Source of the DNA: Epiperipatus broadwayi
Taxonomy: Eukaryota; Onychophora; Udeonychophora; Euonychophora; Peripatidae
DNA length: 64,000 bases
Assembly (NCBI GenBank): GCA_028023455.1
Contig: JAQFVV010012535.1
Span: 2,914,001-2,978,000, forward strand
Reading direction: 5' to 3'
Each line of letters starts with the position of its first letter. Within the stretch, counting starts at the first letter, position 1. The notes under the pieces are model-generated. The model saw nothing but the letters and a program-made list of their open reading frames with translations, made no database searches and had not been told where the DNA came from. Shown here piece after piece: positions 1 through 12,227 of the stretch. A program made the position numbers and the translations under genes.

Positions 1-800
1 TAATCCAATTCTGCTGTATCTTCATTTGGAGGTTTCCATGTTCATTTTCTTTTAATATTTTTCTCAAAAAAAAAAAAGAATTCATAATATAAAGTTTTTC
101 TTTTTCTGCAAATTCCACATGTCGATGTCCTCTCTCATTTCTATTCCCATAACCAAAATTACCTATAGCACTTTCATCTTTCATTTGTTTACCAATTCTA
201 ACACTAAAGTCTCGTATAATAATTTTAAAATGTTGTTTACTCTGATCAAAAGCCTTTTGTACATCTATATAAAAATCTTCTACTACTTCATCACTATGAG
301 AACTTGTTGGGGCATAAACCTGAATTATCTGCATTTGGTATCCACCATTAAGTTGTAAGACTAATCTTGCCACTCTGTCCGATACACCATCAATCTCCAC
401 AATGTTCCTTCTTCCACTTTTTACTTATAATGAATCCTACTCTATTTGTATTTCCAATATTTATGCCTTTAGAAAAGAATACATGTCCACTTTTTAAATC
501 AATTGTCTCTTCACCTTTTCTTCTAACATCATAAATTCCAATAATGTCTCATTTAATATAAGACATTTCTTCTTCTAATTCTTGCAATTTTCCTTCACTT
601 GAAAGTGATCTGCAATTTTCCTTCACTTGAAAGTGATTTGCAATTGTAAGTACCTAAATAGAAAGTCATCATCAAATGGCATCCTGGGTCCACAATCAAA
701 GGATTCTTAGCACCCTCCATCCTCGGCCTTAACCGTTGTCTTGGTTGGTGACTTTACAGCCTCCTGGGAATAAGGGCCATGATTTATTTTTGTCTGACAT
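1..800 (-). mobile_element. RTE-type LINE, 5' part (endonuclease region), cut by window start
   Basis: The minus strand matches the 5' part of the RTE LINE at 24882-27713 over roughly 25515 back to 24885, through most of the apurinic-like endonuclease domain. In this copy the codon that is a stop at 25030 of the other copy still reads TGG. There are indels, including an A-run at 67-78 and an extra-base stretch near 405-415, so it is not translatable. It extends further 5' than the other copy: 650-790 is a more GC-rich leader containing TTCCCAGGAGGCTG on the minus strand, probably the element's 5' UTR. A stretch of about 26 bp is duplicated in tandem near 585-640. The remaining 3' part lies outside the window. 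Confidence 0.85.
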
Positions 801-1664
801 AATTGTATATATTTGAAAATTTTTTATTATTTACACAAACATACATTCTGCCTTATCAGGAAACTGAGAAAAAAGACCATGATGTTTCTTGATCTTAAAC
901 TCGGAGGTAAAAAGCCAATAAACTCACCATGTTGGCTAATGCATGCTGGTGAGCAACACATCCATGTTCATATACTATATGAATCACCACATCATAATAA
1001 CAGCTGCAATGACAAGAACATATGGAGTGGACATTAGGAATTTGTCCTGCTTGGTTCCTTTAAGGCCTCCAAGAGAAATCAAAGAGTCTCCTTTCAGTTA
1101 ATAGCAAACTCCTTTCTGCAGTCAAATAATATTAGTCAATAAATGAGTATTTATCTTCTTTTATCTAGAAAACAAAATATAAGTAGAAAAGTATTCAAAT
1201 CATTATTATCATAGAATTTGGCAAGAACATGGAGCATATTGTAGTAGCATTTGCTTTTCACTGGCTATTTAAAGGCTGTTTTATTTTTAAACTTTATATA
1301 TACTTCTACATAATTATGTTTACATGTTATCACTAAATTGTGATAATTTAATCAGAAAACATAATAAAATACAAATATGCTTTGTCTGGATTTAAAAAAG
1401 ATATACTTTGGCTCATTATCATCTAGACAAGGAAAACATGGAGCATAACATTAGAAAAGCAATCATTAATATTTCAGCTGCATTTACATTAATCACTTCT
1501 GATAAAGATCAATATTTTGGAATATCTGGCATGAATATAATAGCCTTAATAAATTAGTTATAAAACCTACAAAGTGAATGGAATTTAAAAATATTTTTTA
1601 TTACCTTAGTGTCATCTAAATAGTACTAAAGAGCATTGCATAGATGCCCACAAAACACAACACA

Positions 1665-1706
<42 letters not shown>

Positions 1707-2685
1707 CCTGATGACTGTGGTCAAAAGACAATATGCACAATTAAACTATTCTAACATTAAATAACCTCATTGCAATAATTTAAAATAATGATTAATAAAT
1801 GTATTAAGTAGATATAAAAAATAATAAAAAAGGATTGTAAAATACAGTAAAATTAGAAATAAATCATTCTGATTTTGATTATTATAAATATTTTATGATT
1901 TCAAAAAGTGAAACTGCAAACAATGCAATTTGAAAATATATAAGTGAATTACAAATGCACACATGTGTGATGTATGAAATACAAAATATTTAAATTATTA
2001 TTGTTATTTTCATTCACTATACAGACTAGTATTATTCTTTTTCAAAAAATATAAATAATTAAACAATAAACATATATTTGGAGCACCCACATGTGTGTAT
2101 TATTGTATAAAATATTTCAATCATTAATAAGCTAATAAATATTACATTTTAACAAATAATTAAATGATGTATGTATTACCTACATACATATAAAATATTT
2201 CAGTTATTAATTCTTAATTTTCTGTAACTTTTAAACCAAATTATTTTTCTCAATCTAATTATACAAAATATAAATATATTGAATCAATCAAAACTTGGAT
2301 TTTTAACCTGCCATTAAAATATACATTCCATTATATTTTTGTAACTTTACAAAAAGAATTTTAGAATTATATTATAAATTCTATGGCAATATATTAATAA
2401 TTTCCATTCTCTGGAAGTTTTTAATTTAGTCCAACATTTGTTCTAGTAAATCACTTTTTACTTTTATTAGATACTTTTGTTTTATCAACTAATTTGTTCA
2501 ATAGTTGTTTATGTCAAATTATTATAAGAATTTTTTTTTAAAAAAAAAGAAATTGTAGTGAAATTAATTTAGTGAAAAAAAATATTTTGTTTATAAAATA
2601 GTTAATGTTTGAAATAATCTATGAACATATATTTTACATATGAGCCAATTTCTTCCATCTGTACTTCATAGCTTTAAAAAGTAGA
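801..2685. other. No recognisable gene; AT-rich DNA
   Basis: The part at 810-1130 is less AT-rich than its surroundings and could be further 5' leader of the adjoining LINE, but nothing specific supports this. From 1130 on the sequence is AT-rich and non-coding in all frames apart from a CA/TA microsatellite at 1658-1706. Confidence 0.6.
1658..1706. repeat. (CA)n(TA)n microsatellite
   Basis: A CA run passes directly into a TA run of similar length, the common compound dinucleotide form. The same CA-to-TA transition is seen at 9057-9120. Confidence 0.95.
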
Positions 2686-2689
2686 TTTG

Positions 2690-3366
2690 ATATACAGCCA
2701 ATATATATATATATATATAATTTTAATGATAAGTGTTGTATCTTTTGAAGGTCAATATTATAAAATGTCTAAAGGTTGGCCTATGGGTCTGCCTGCAGTT
2801 GCACAAGTTTGCAATTTTATTTTAACTACATATGATAGTAGTATTTTAAATATGTGTACTTTTGGAGATATTAAGATTTACAAAAGGTAAGTGGATGATG
2901 TTTTTGTTTGTGGAAATACTAATACTATATACTTGCTTGTAGAGGAATTAAATAAGTTGAATGGCTTGAAATAGACTATTGAAAAGGAACGGGACAAAAA
3001 TATTGAATATTTAGCTTTAATTATTACAAGAGATAACAGTATATTAAATTATAAATTAATAATTAAGCCATTGCAAAAAAGGGAATATATAAATTGTAAA
3101 TCAAAAGTACCAATGATGCATAAGATGGCAAGTTTTAGATCTTTTTTGTTTCGGAATGAAAAATTATGTCATTACCAAAGTGATAAACTAAAAAATATTG
3201 AGATATTTGCCAAAAAATTGCTTGATGTTGGTTATAAAATGGAACAAATAAACAATACTTTATGTCAATTAAAAAAAAGTTATAATGATTTAAAGGAAAT
3301 GAAGACTAATAGTAAACAATAGATATCTATTTTATTTATTTCAAGTCCACAAGTGAAATTTTTTAA

Positions 3367-3404
<38 letters not shown>

Positions 3405-3426
3405 TTTCTGAAGGTTTAAACACATT

Positions 3427-3474
<48 letters not shown>

Positions 3475-3905
3475 AATGTGTTTAATGTTTCATTCTATGT
3501 TCCAAACAATATTAATAAATTAGTTAATAATTCTAAGGATATCATACCTATCAAGCAAAAAAGTAATGTCACATATCAAATTTTTTGTGATTATATGCTA
3601 TCATATATAGCTAAATCTAGGTGCAGTATTGAGAAGAGATTGAGGGAGCATGAATTGTTATATAAGCTTGTAAAAAGTAAAAATAATGGTGATTTACTAT
3701 CTCCTTCAGTTTTTTTGATCATGAAAAAACATGTAAATATAAATTTAAATTTGATTTTGAAAATGTGAAAATTCTTCATGAAGAGAGAAACCATAATAAA
3801 AGAAAAATTAAGGAGGCAATTTTTATAAATAGGAATGAAATGCATTTAATAAATAGACAAGCTGCTAACATTAAAATATAAGATTCATGGGATTTGAATT
3901 GATGA
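2690..3905 (+). mobile_element. Penelope-like element PLE1, decayed (RT plus GIY-YIG endonuclease)
   Basis: Translated fragments read in order as the C-terminal half of a Penelope-type reverse transcriptase followed by its GIY-YIG endonuclease. In the RT part, 2750-2830 gives GQYYKMSKGWPMGLP, which fits the Penelope motif before the active site. VDDVFVC follows at 2891, but the preceding tyrosine codon is a TAA stop (2888-2890). From 3478 comes VTYQIFC, then YIAKS (YIG position) and KRLREHE, and near 3795-3830 NKRKIKEAIFINR; this spacing is typical of the Penelope endonuclease. A TA-rich hairpin (3370-3484) separates RT from endonuclease. Several stops and frame changes make it a dead copy. 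It is a different family from the 9778-13670 element. Confidence 0.8.
3371..3484. repeat. TA microsatellites with a long hairpin
   Basis: Two TA runs (about 3370-3400 and 3431-3470) lie inside PLE1. The second is bounded by a perfect inverted repeat: TAAACACATTCTTA at 3417-3430 and its complement TAAGAATGTGTTTA at 3471-3484. With the TA run between them this makes one continuous palindrome of about 68 bp. Confidence 0.9.
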
Positions 3906-4852
<947 letters not shown>

Positions 4853-5076
4853 CATGTTAGTACATCCATTTATTTATTTATATATCTATAACATCGAATA
4901 GTTTATCTAGAAATATATACTACTATACAAACAAATTGGTTGGATTTCACTTGTCATCAACAGATTAATGAATACTATTTTTATTAAAAGCATTCTTTGT
5001 AGAGAAGTTGCAAGAAACAATTTATTGTATCAGTTTGGAAATAGTGGTTATTAAAAGATAATCGGAGATAACAAAG

Positions 5077-6510
5077 TCCCACAATTTGGTAGCATTTGTG
5101 ATAGTAGACCATATTAGGCTGAATTATGAGGAGATGGGAAACCATCATCATCTCCAAATAAAATACAAAATTAACTATAAAAGGAAAGAGCATGAGATAT
5201 AATCACAGAACTAACTATAAGTTTATCAGCGTTACAGAAAAATAATAATCATTTATCATCATGGATGATCACCAATAAAAATAAATCAACAATTAATCTT
5301 GTGACTGGATTTGATTGAGTGCACTATAGACCAGGTAGATGTATGTACTTAAGTGCTACTCCATCAAAATACAACAATAAGTCAAATAATGTTTAGATAC
5401 TAAAAACATCCTGATCATCATGAATTTTCTGGTCACTTAATACTATTAATCTACTGGCCAACTATAAGCTAAATTTCTAAAGAAGTAATAAATAAAATGA
5501 ATTGTAATTATGGGTTTTAAAGAATATCACTTTGTGACAGCCAACATCATCATTATCTGAATATCCATAACACTAAACATAAACTCCTACTCCATATAAC
5601 TAATTGTTATGCACATTCTAGTTCAAAAAGCAATACCTCTATAAAGTATTACTTTGAGCAAGAAATAATTAATACCTAAAGCAGCTTACTATAAATCACT
5701 TTAAATAATTCCTAGATTTACCCTTCTATAAGTAAATAATTTTATTGGGATTATTTTAAAAAATCCAGAATATTAAGCTGTCATGAAATAAAGTCACATG
5801 CACTGAAATTTATGAAACACGATTTGGATAGAATAAAGAAATTAAGGGAAAAAATTTTTTTAAACAATTATTTAATAACTAATTGACTAACAATAAATAC
5901 AAAAATGTCATAAAAGCATGAAATTTTAGACATTTGTTTAATCAAGAAATATATTTCCATAAAAATTATAATCAATCAGTTCATTTCTATCCATAAATGA
6001 ACTTTTAATTAATTAAGTTATTTCTTTAAAATAACAGGGTTGGAAAAAACATTTTCAAAATCAATGATAACAATCTTTAATTTAGTTTAATTAACCTTTT
6101 GTTAAGTTTTTAGGAGGGAAAATGAAAGAAATGAGATAAACATGGTTAAAAAAATTAAATTTACAAAAAATATTTATTTTTTTCAAAAACTATTTCATAA
6201 TTTTAAAGAGAAAATTGACTGGATTTTAAAAAAAGTTTCACTTTCTAAAAACAATAACTTAATAAAAATATTTAAGATGATACATTCATACAAAAACAAC
6301 ACAAAATCTCCCTTTTATTTTTTTTGCTATAAATGAAAGTTTAGTGTGCACAAAAAATAGCTTTGAACATGGTTTGATTCTTTTGTGGATTCCTTCTTTC
6401 CGATTATAATTTTCAATTGAATTTTCTTTTTGACACATAAACTCGACTAGTTTGCTCTTTTTTGGTGTGCAATAATTTCATTTCCAGATTAACAATAGCA
6501 AAAAAATATC
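5077..6510 (+). repeat. Dispersed repeat of unknown class, copy 1
   Basis: This segment is homologous along its whole length to the reverse complement of 13676-15485, with scattered substitutions and indels. Shared landmarks include a stretch around 5210-5290 containing a CATCATGGAT core, and one around 6365-6420. Both copies give a similar lysine-rich short frame (6142-6336 here), which looks like chance translation of shared AT-rich sequence. I see no terminal inverted repeats, RT motifs or tRNA-like promoter, so the class is unknown; an old DNA transposon or LTR fragment is possible. Confidence 0.75.
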
Positions 6511-8875
6511 TGTTTTCTTTTAATAAATTTCCAAGGTGACACTAACACATGTTCTTAGTTGAAGAAAAGGTTGCATATTTCTTTATGGGGTAATTTCTTC
6601 TTTTCTACATTTGGTTACATGGAGGAAGATGATGTCTAGCTTTAGCACATGGTTTTCCATTGTTGAAACTATTTTTATGACTAAACTCATAGTATTCTTG
6701 ATTAAAACTTCTACTATTCTATGCAATAGCATAATAAAGGTTTCTGCCTCCTTTCTTCTTTATCAACTTGATTAAGACTTGACTGATGTCTCTTCACTAG
6801 CTAATTTAGGAATCTCTTCTTACCAGACATTTGGGTATTTTTACTTATTTACTTCTATTATTTTTTTCTAGAACAATCTTGAATATATACCAATCACAAT
6901 CTGTCTCTAACTTGATAATTTTTATAACAACCAATTAGATAAATTTCTAGAAATATAATTGTTCATTTACTTTCCTGCTTAATCATAGACATTGAAAAGC
7001 AAGACAAGAACTTAAATTAACATCATAAAATTTTTGATGTTACTTTCTAATTTAAAAAACTTGCAAAAGGAAAGTAAGACAATCAGTTAATTGCACGCAC
7101 TTAATTTTTTTTGCATTGAAGAGAGATAAAGAGAAAATAAAAATAAAAACAACTTATTAAAAATAAAATTTACCAAAAGGTTTTTCTTTTTAAAAATACT
7201 ATTAAAAATAAAATGTTATCTTTCTTTTATGGTTAAAATCAATTCCTATTAAATAATTTATAAAAAAGAAAAAATTATTATCCTCTTAGTACATTTTTAT
7301 ATTTAAATTAAAACTACTAATTAATTATAATTACTGAAGTAAGAGTTTAAAAACTTGTTTAAAATCTTTTACAATTTTTTCTCCCTCCTACAATAACTTA
7401 TTAAAATATTTACATATTAAAATCTTATTATTTAACAAATTTAATGTTTGAGAACTTTTATACTATCATTTTGGAACTTAAAATAGTGATAATTGAAGAC
7501 CCATTATTATTGTAAAAACTATTCATGAGAGAATTAAATATTGTTTTTCCCATTAATTAAATATCTCTATACTTAAACCTGAAGATCATATTTCCCACTT
7601 ATGTAATTATTTTTAATGCAGCTATGTAGTCTATTAGTTACAATATATACATATCAAAATCAAAAGTTTAATCAATAAAAACAAAAAGAAAAATGTTTAA
7701 AATATGAAAATGAAGGATGATAGATAAAAAATGGATATAAAATCAACTGGTATTCAGATTAAAGGATATTAATTTTTTTAAATAGAATGTAATTTACATA
7801 TATTTCCAATCTACACTTTTATATTTTAAGAATTACTGTTTCAGTTTTTATTGTTGAACCATTAGCTTTGTTATAACTTTTGGGGTTTACAGTGCAAGTG
7901 TTCTTTGGTTGTTAGTAGGTGTATTGCTACAATAGCACTATTAATTATGCATTAACAAATCTACATAATATATCTTTTATATCTGTTGCCAATGAACATA
8001 TTTTAATATGTATTTATAAATTATCAGTGATGCTATTAAAATTTATATTCATTTTTATATACTCTGTTATGCCCAGAGAGCATTGTATAAATATTGTACT
8101 TGAAAATTACCTATTAACTGCAAAACATTCAACTATATTAAAAATCAATTTATTCATTAAAAAGTAAAAACAAATTATTATTATTCTATGAAATACAAGT
8201 TCATAAAAAATAATTAAAATGTATGCCATTTGTTTTTTTGCTTTCTTTATAAATAATCTTAATATATTGATTTAATAATTTGCATCTCATTTTATTTTTA
8301 CATAAATTAATAAGTTAAAAATGAACCAGTTATTTAACAAACAAAAGCAAAAATTTTATAAAAAATAATTATGCAGAAATTAGTTTATTCATATTACTAT
8401 TGCACTTTCACTTATTATATTAAGCTTTTTTATGCTAAATTCTATATATTTTCTTTTTATTAGGTACTCTTTAGCTAAAGAATTATTATTATTTTTTATG
8501 AATTCATCTTCAGATGTCCAAATAGAAGCTGATTATAAAATGTATCCTGTTAAATTAAAAAAAAAAGATCATTTTTTTATTTCTGCTTTTTTTTTAGATT
8601 GTTTGCTTCATATCTGCTTTAAAGTTTGTATTTTCTAATAGTTGTATCTCATTTTTTATTTTCAAGATTAATATTTCTGTGATATACTTGCTGAGGGAAA
8701 CAAGAAAGATACTATTTTCATGAATTTTTGGTTTTCCAGACATTGAGAACACAAATCTATACAAAAGTTATAAAACAAGGTCTTTTAAAAATATTATAAA
8801 TATAGATAAAATAAAAGACAAACATTTTTATTAATAATCATGTTAATATTATAATACAAATATAGTATATATATA
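6511..8875. other. No recognisable gene; AT-rich DNA
   Basis: I find no coding similarity, RNA gene or clear repeat. The short open frames at 7919 and 8432 have compositions expected of random AT-rich DNA. 6550-6850 is slightly less AT-rich, and its minus strand gives broken frames, but no motif can be named. Confidence 0.55.
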
Positions 8876-8884
8876 TATATAATT

Positions 8885-9012
8885 AGAGGTGACTTAAACC
8901 CAGACTTTCAAGCTACATTCAATCATTCATTTCATCTTATACAACTGATACACATGACCACATACATGTGAAAAATATAAATGATCTCCAATATACATAT
9001 TTCATGATGAAC
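8885..9012 (-). mobile_element. SINE-like fragment (same family as 47608-47730 and 59266-59600)
   Basis: Read on the minus strand it matches the 47608-47730 fragment and the B-box units at 59266-59600. The shared core runs from a GTGTATCAGT-like block to GAAAGTCTG. The tRNA-like B box is eroded in this copy. Its 5' side merges with a hammerhead-like arrangement at 8988-9029. Confidence 0.55.
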
Positions 9013-9029
9013 CAGCACTCATCAGTTGG
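8988..9029 (-). ncRNA. Hammerhead-like motif, weak candidate
   Basis: On the minus strand CCAA, CTGATGA (9019-9025), a 15-nt segment, GAAA (9000-9003), TATGTAT, A and TTGG occur in the order of a type-I hammerhead. Stem I has 4 bp (CCAA/TTGG). Stem III is three pairs with a TG loop. Stem II is only GTG/CAT with one G-T pair, and an alternative hairpin (GAACCA/TGGTTC) competes with it. The related copy near 47700 does not keep the CTGATGA. Confidence 0.3.
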
Positions 9030-9046
9030 TTCAGATCATCATCTCT

Positions 9047-9089
9047 CTTTCTCTCTCACACACACACACACACACATATATACATATAT

Positions 9090-9120
<31 letters not shown>
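9047..9120. repeat. (CT)n(CA)n(TA)n compound microsatellite
   Basis: Runs of CT, CA and TA follow each other with small interruptions, ending at the left edge of the MITE that starts at 9121. Confidence 0.9.
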
Positions 9121-9371
9121 ACCAGTGCTTGATTTATATTAAGATAGAAAATCTTCAAACTTTAATGGACAGTCTTCAATTCCCTCCTCAAAGGCATTGC
9201 TTTATGGTGAACATAGGTATGACAACAAAATTGGCAAAACAAGGGCTTTGAACATAACATCATCAGATTTTCAATAATATGGATAGTTGAAGAATTGGAG
9301 AGTGGAGAGGACAGAAACCTGTCCATTAAAGTTTGAATGCTTGCTACATTAATATAAACCAAGCACTGATT
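9121..9371. mobile_element. TA-flanked MITE with 50-bp terminal inverted repeats
   Basis: The left end (9121-9172) and the reverse complement of the right end (9321-9371) align over about 50 bp, sharing CAGTGCTTG, TTTATATTAA and TTCAAACTTTAATGGACAG. The interior of about 150 bp has no coding capacity. Both edges sit in TA-rich DNA, which fits a TA target but hides any exact duplication. The CAGTG start also recalls hAT ends, but flanking 8-mers do not match. Transposase superfamily is therefore undecided. Confidence 0.65.
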
Positions 9372-9384
9372 ATATATAAAATAT

Positions 9385-9688
9385 ATATGATAAACAAAAA
9401 CAAGTTAAATATTTTTTAAACTGCTTATAGCTTGCATTTTATGATCACAGATGGAGCTTTACCAATAGCCCAGTCAAGCTTGTTTACAAAAAATGCTGAG
9501 AGAGAATCGAAAATTCAATATCTCTTTCAAATTGTCCCCAACCTTTAAACCATGGTTTCAATCTAATTGGCTTTCATCAGTAAAGGGTAGGGAACTAGAA
9601 ACTAGATCTAAATCCCAACTCTACTGAACAGCACTTATGTAAACTGTTCCTGTAAATTTGAAAGCACGAATTTTTTAGATATATAATT
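9385..9688 (-). mobile_element. Single retrozyme-like unit with hammerhead motif
   Basis: The minus strand matches one arm of the 41842-42535 element over about 300 bp, including the hammerhead region, an AGATCTAGTTTC-like block and the terminal block ending at GTTTATCAT beside TA repeats. It is a partial unit: the similarity stops near 9688 where the related unit continues towards GGCATTTAC. It lies about 90 bp left of the PLE2 pseudo-LTR. Confidence 0.75.
9541..9586 (-). ncRNA. Type-I hammerhead ribozyme motif, intact core
   Basis: Minus strand, 5' to 3': stem I strand CCTTTA (9581-9586), CTGATGA (9574-9580), stem II region AAGC-CAATTA-GATT, GAAA (9556-9559), palindromic stem III CCATGG (9550-9555), TT (cleavage triplet GTT), stem I partner TAAAGG. 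Stem I pairs over 6 bp. A15.1 can pair with T16.1. Stem II has one mismatch (GATT where the related copies have GCTT), so activity may be reduced. Confidence 0.65.
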
Positions 9689-9777
9689 AAGAGCATGGGT
9701 CTTTTTCTGTGCTAGTCTCACCTGGAAAATTTTATTAAAAGAAAATAATTTTACTGCAAAAATCAATGCAATATCCA

Positions 9778-10459
9778 TTTCAAACAGAATAGTATTGATA
9801 GAAAGATTAGACAATTCTACAGTAAATTAAATAACAACATGATTAAACAGCAGAAAAATAGAATATTATTACCAGACAATAATTGCATGACATCATACTA
9901 TGGAGAAATGAAAACTACCCTGTTGATAAGACTGTTCCAGCACAGATACTCTTACAACAAACCCCAAATGGACCTGACATGCAGATTAATATTTGTGATG
10001 CAGATTAATATTTATGATGCATAAAATGAGCTGGTCATGCATGTGAACTGGATAATCTAAGAGTGATTTATAAGAAGAGAAATGACATTAAAAGAAAAGT
10101 TAAATAAGCATGTTTTTTGCCACAGATGATAAAGCTATAAATAGAAAAGGTGCATGTTATAAAATTTCTAAGAGATGGATTAATTAGATTTACATGGATG
10201 TTTTAATTAATTTACACGTATTTGCATGTATTTGCATATAGCAATCTGGTTATGCTTTCTCTTTATTGCCCATGATTATGAGAGCTAAGTTCTCTCAAAA
10301 GCGCTCAGGCACTAACTATTATGTATTTATAATTTACATTAATTTTTATAATAAATTGGAATTTAACTTTAAGAAGTTCTGCTGTTATGCATTGATTTGC
10401 ACATTAAAATTATATATATATATATAGTAAGCAGCAGAGTGTGAAATAATTTCTATTTA
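9778..10459 (+). repeat. PLE2 left pseudo-LTR
   Basis: Aligned to 12181-13670 it starts at TTTCAAACA and ends at TTTCTATTTA. Inside, 9875-9960 translates as NNCMTSYYGEMKTTLLIRLFQ followed by HRYSYNK, recognisably the GIY-YIG endonuclease core. At the site where the right copy carries the TTAA-flanked insertion, this copy reads AGTAAATTAAATAACA, the uninterrupted target. Confidence 0.8.
10271..10315 (+). ncRNA. Conserved hairpin in PLE2 pseudo-LTR, hammerhead-like
   Basis: The stretch contains GAGAG...CTCTC as a 5-bp stem followed by AAAA here and GAAA in the right copy (13451-13490). A GCxxTC triplet region follows, then GGC, which can pair with an upstream GCC. The order resembles a type-I hammerhead, and Penelope pseudo-LTRs are known to carry such ribozymes. 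However, the expected CTGATGA is TGATTATGA, and two bases too many lie before GAAA, so the core is not canonical. Confidence 0.25.
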
Positions 10460-10643
10460 CAATTTACATTAGTATGGATCAAGCAAATAAGAATAAGCAA
10501 ACATTAAAGGTCTACATCAATGTGTGTAAACTCAATTTCTTAAAGAGATGCAAGGAATTTAAAATATTTTTTAACTTTTTAATATAAAAATAAAGAGGTA
10601 AATTTACAATTGGCACAAAATCTGCAAACAATTAAGATCGTAT

Positions 10644-12069
10644 TTGTTTAATTTGGTCATGAAAGAATGTCAGAGAGCTTTGAAGAAACAGATTAAAAGA
10701 CAAAATACAATTGTACAAGAAGCATCAATCTCAGAGTATATAAAGAATAAATGTGATAAATTAAATCTAGTATTGAAAAGGAAATTTGACAACAAATTGG
10801 CTCTTGGCAGTGAAGCAAAACATCCAAATTGTGAAAAAGAAGCTAACATGTTTGTTAATCTCATGGATAAAATACCAAATGAAGAAATTATAGAAGTATT
10901 AAAGAAAGGCTTGAGATTCATTGGAGATTTCTGAAAATTGAACTGATATCAATCATTGAAGCTGGTTTGGATAACAACCCAAATAAAGATAACTACATAA
11001 TGCAGATTGCCAAGGCCATACATCATAATACACTTAAGATTAATGCAAATAACTGGGACATAAAATCAACACATCCTAAGCAATTTTTTAAGTGATGAGA
11101 AAATAGTTTGCATGAAGGAAGATAAGGGCCAGAGATTCATGCTTATGAATAGAAAAAAATTTAACTTAAAGATTAAACAGCAAATTGAAAAACTGCAATT
11201 TAAAAGAATAGCTAGTTTCAATAATAATTTGAACAAAAATAAATTTACTACCTCAGTTCTCAGGATACATTGTAACAAAGCCATCTCAAAAGCTGAATAT
11301 TATAACTATATCCTTCTACTACTATATAACCATGGATTTTTGCAAATGCAAAAATGCACAAACCCAATGTCCCTTTATGTCTAATGCTGGATTTTGGAGG
11401 TGTGCATTACTTTAGCACAGCCATGTTAATAAACATTGGCTGATTCATACTGTTGGCTTTGACAGATAAACCTAAAGGTTTTCCTTTGAGTATGTCACTA
11501 GAATAAAAGACAAAATACTGAAACTGGAAATGAAAATAGCAGTGCTCAACATCACCAAATTATATGGCTCCATTAATAGAAATAGGTTCATTGACACAAT
11601 AAAAGAAGAGCTCAAAAACAACAATATGGAACAAACAAGGATTGACTTTGTAATTGATTTCTTAAAATGGTTAAATAACAATACAGTGGCAATATTTAAC
11701 AACCAATGGTACCAAATGAATGCCAATGGGCTTACCCATGAGTGGCATCATATCAAGTATAGCACTGAATTATTTTTAAAAAGTATTATTCCTAAATATG
11801 AACAAACACTTCATTTATTTATATACACAAGGTATGTGGATGACCTTTTTATTGCTGCTACAGAAGAGATAATAGATCAAATAAAACTGGACATACAAGA
11901 GTGCACTAATCTGAAGTTAAATATAGAGATGGAAGATTGTGACAAGAAGACAAGATATTTGGATATGCAAGTGCAAAGGGAAGGTAAACAACATACCTAT
12001 AAGATGATCATAAAACCAATAGAAAAAAAGGTTATATACAACTCCTTTCGAACACACATTTTCTATTAA
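10644..12069 (+). pseudogene. PLE2 reverse transcriptase, broken
   Basis: Three open stretches (10644-10934, 11112-11384, 11530-12069) in two frames cover the central protein. The third carries the RT palm: VLNITKLYGSI near 11545-11577 matches motif A, but with Asn where the catalytic Asp is expected. YTRYVDDLFIAATEE follows with YVDD at 11833-11844, and then a motif-D-like stretch ending RYLDMQVQREG. The motif B region (QMNANGLTHEW) is degenerate. The N-terminal piece ends VLKKGLRFIGD, a Penelope-like segment. Missing motif-A Asp plus frame breaks mean it is inactive. Confidence 0.75.
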
Positions 12070-12227
12070 CAAATTTGTACGGATAATGTCCTTCTTACAT
12101 AGGAATGAGCACCTTTACAGATTTGCAGCAAACAAGAAAGCTAATTTGATATTATATAAAAATGATTTATTAAATATCAGTTTCAAACAATAGTATCAAT
12201 AGAAAGATTAGACAATTCTACAGTAAA

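Noticed and set aside
1700-1730. Hammerhead core: CTGATGA after the CA/TA array
   Set aside because: No GAAA follows at a suitable distance and no stem I can be formed.
9121-9371. hAT assignment from the CAGTG-like ends of the TA-flanked MITE
   Set aside because: The 8-bp flanks on the two sides do not match; only TA-rich context is shared.
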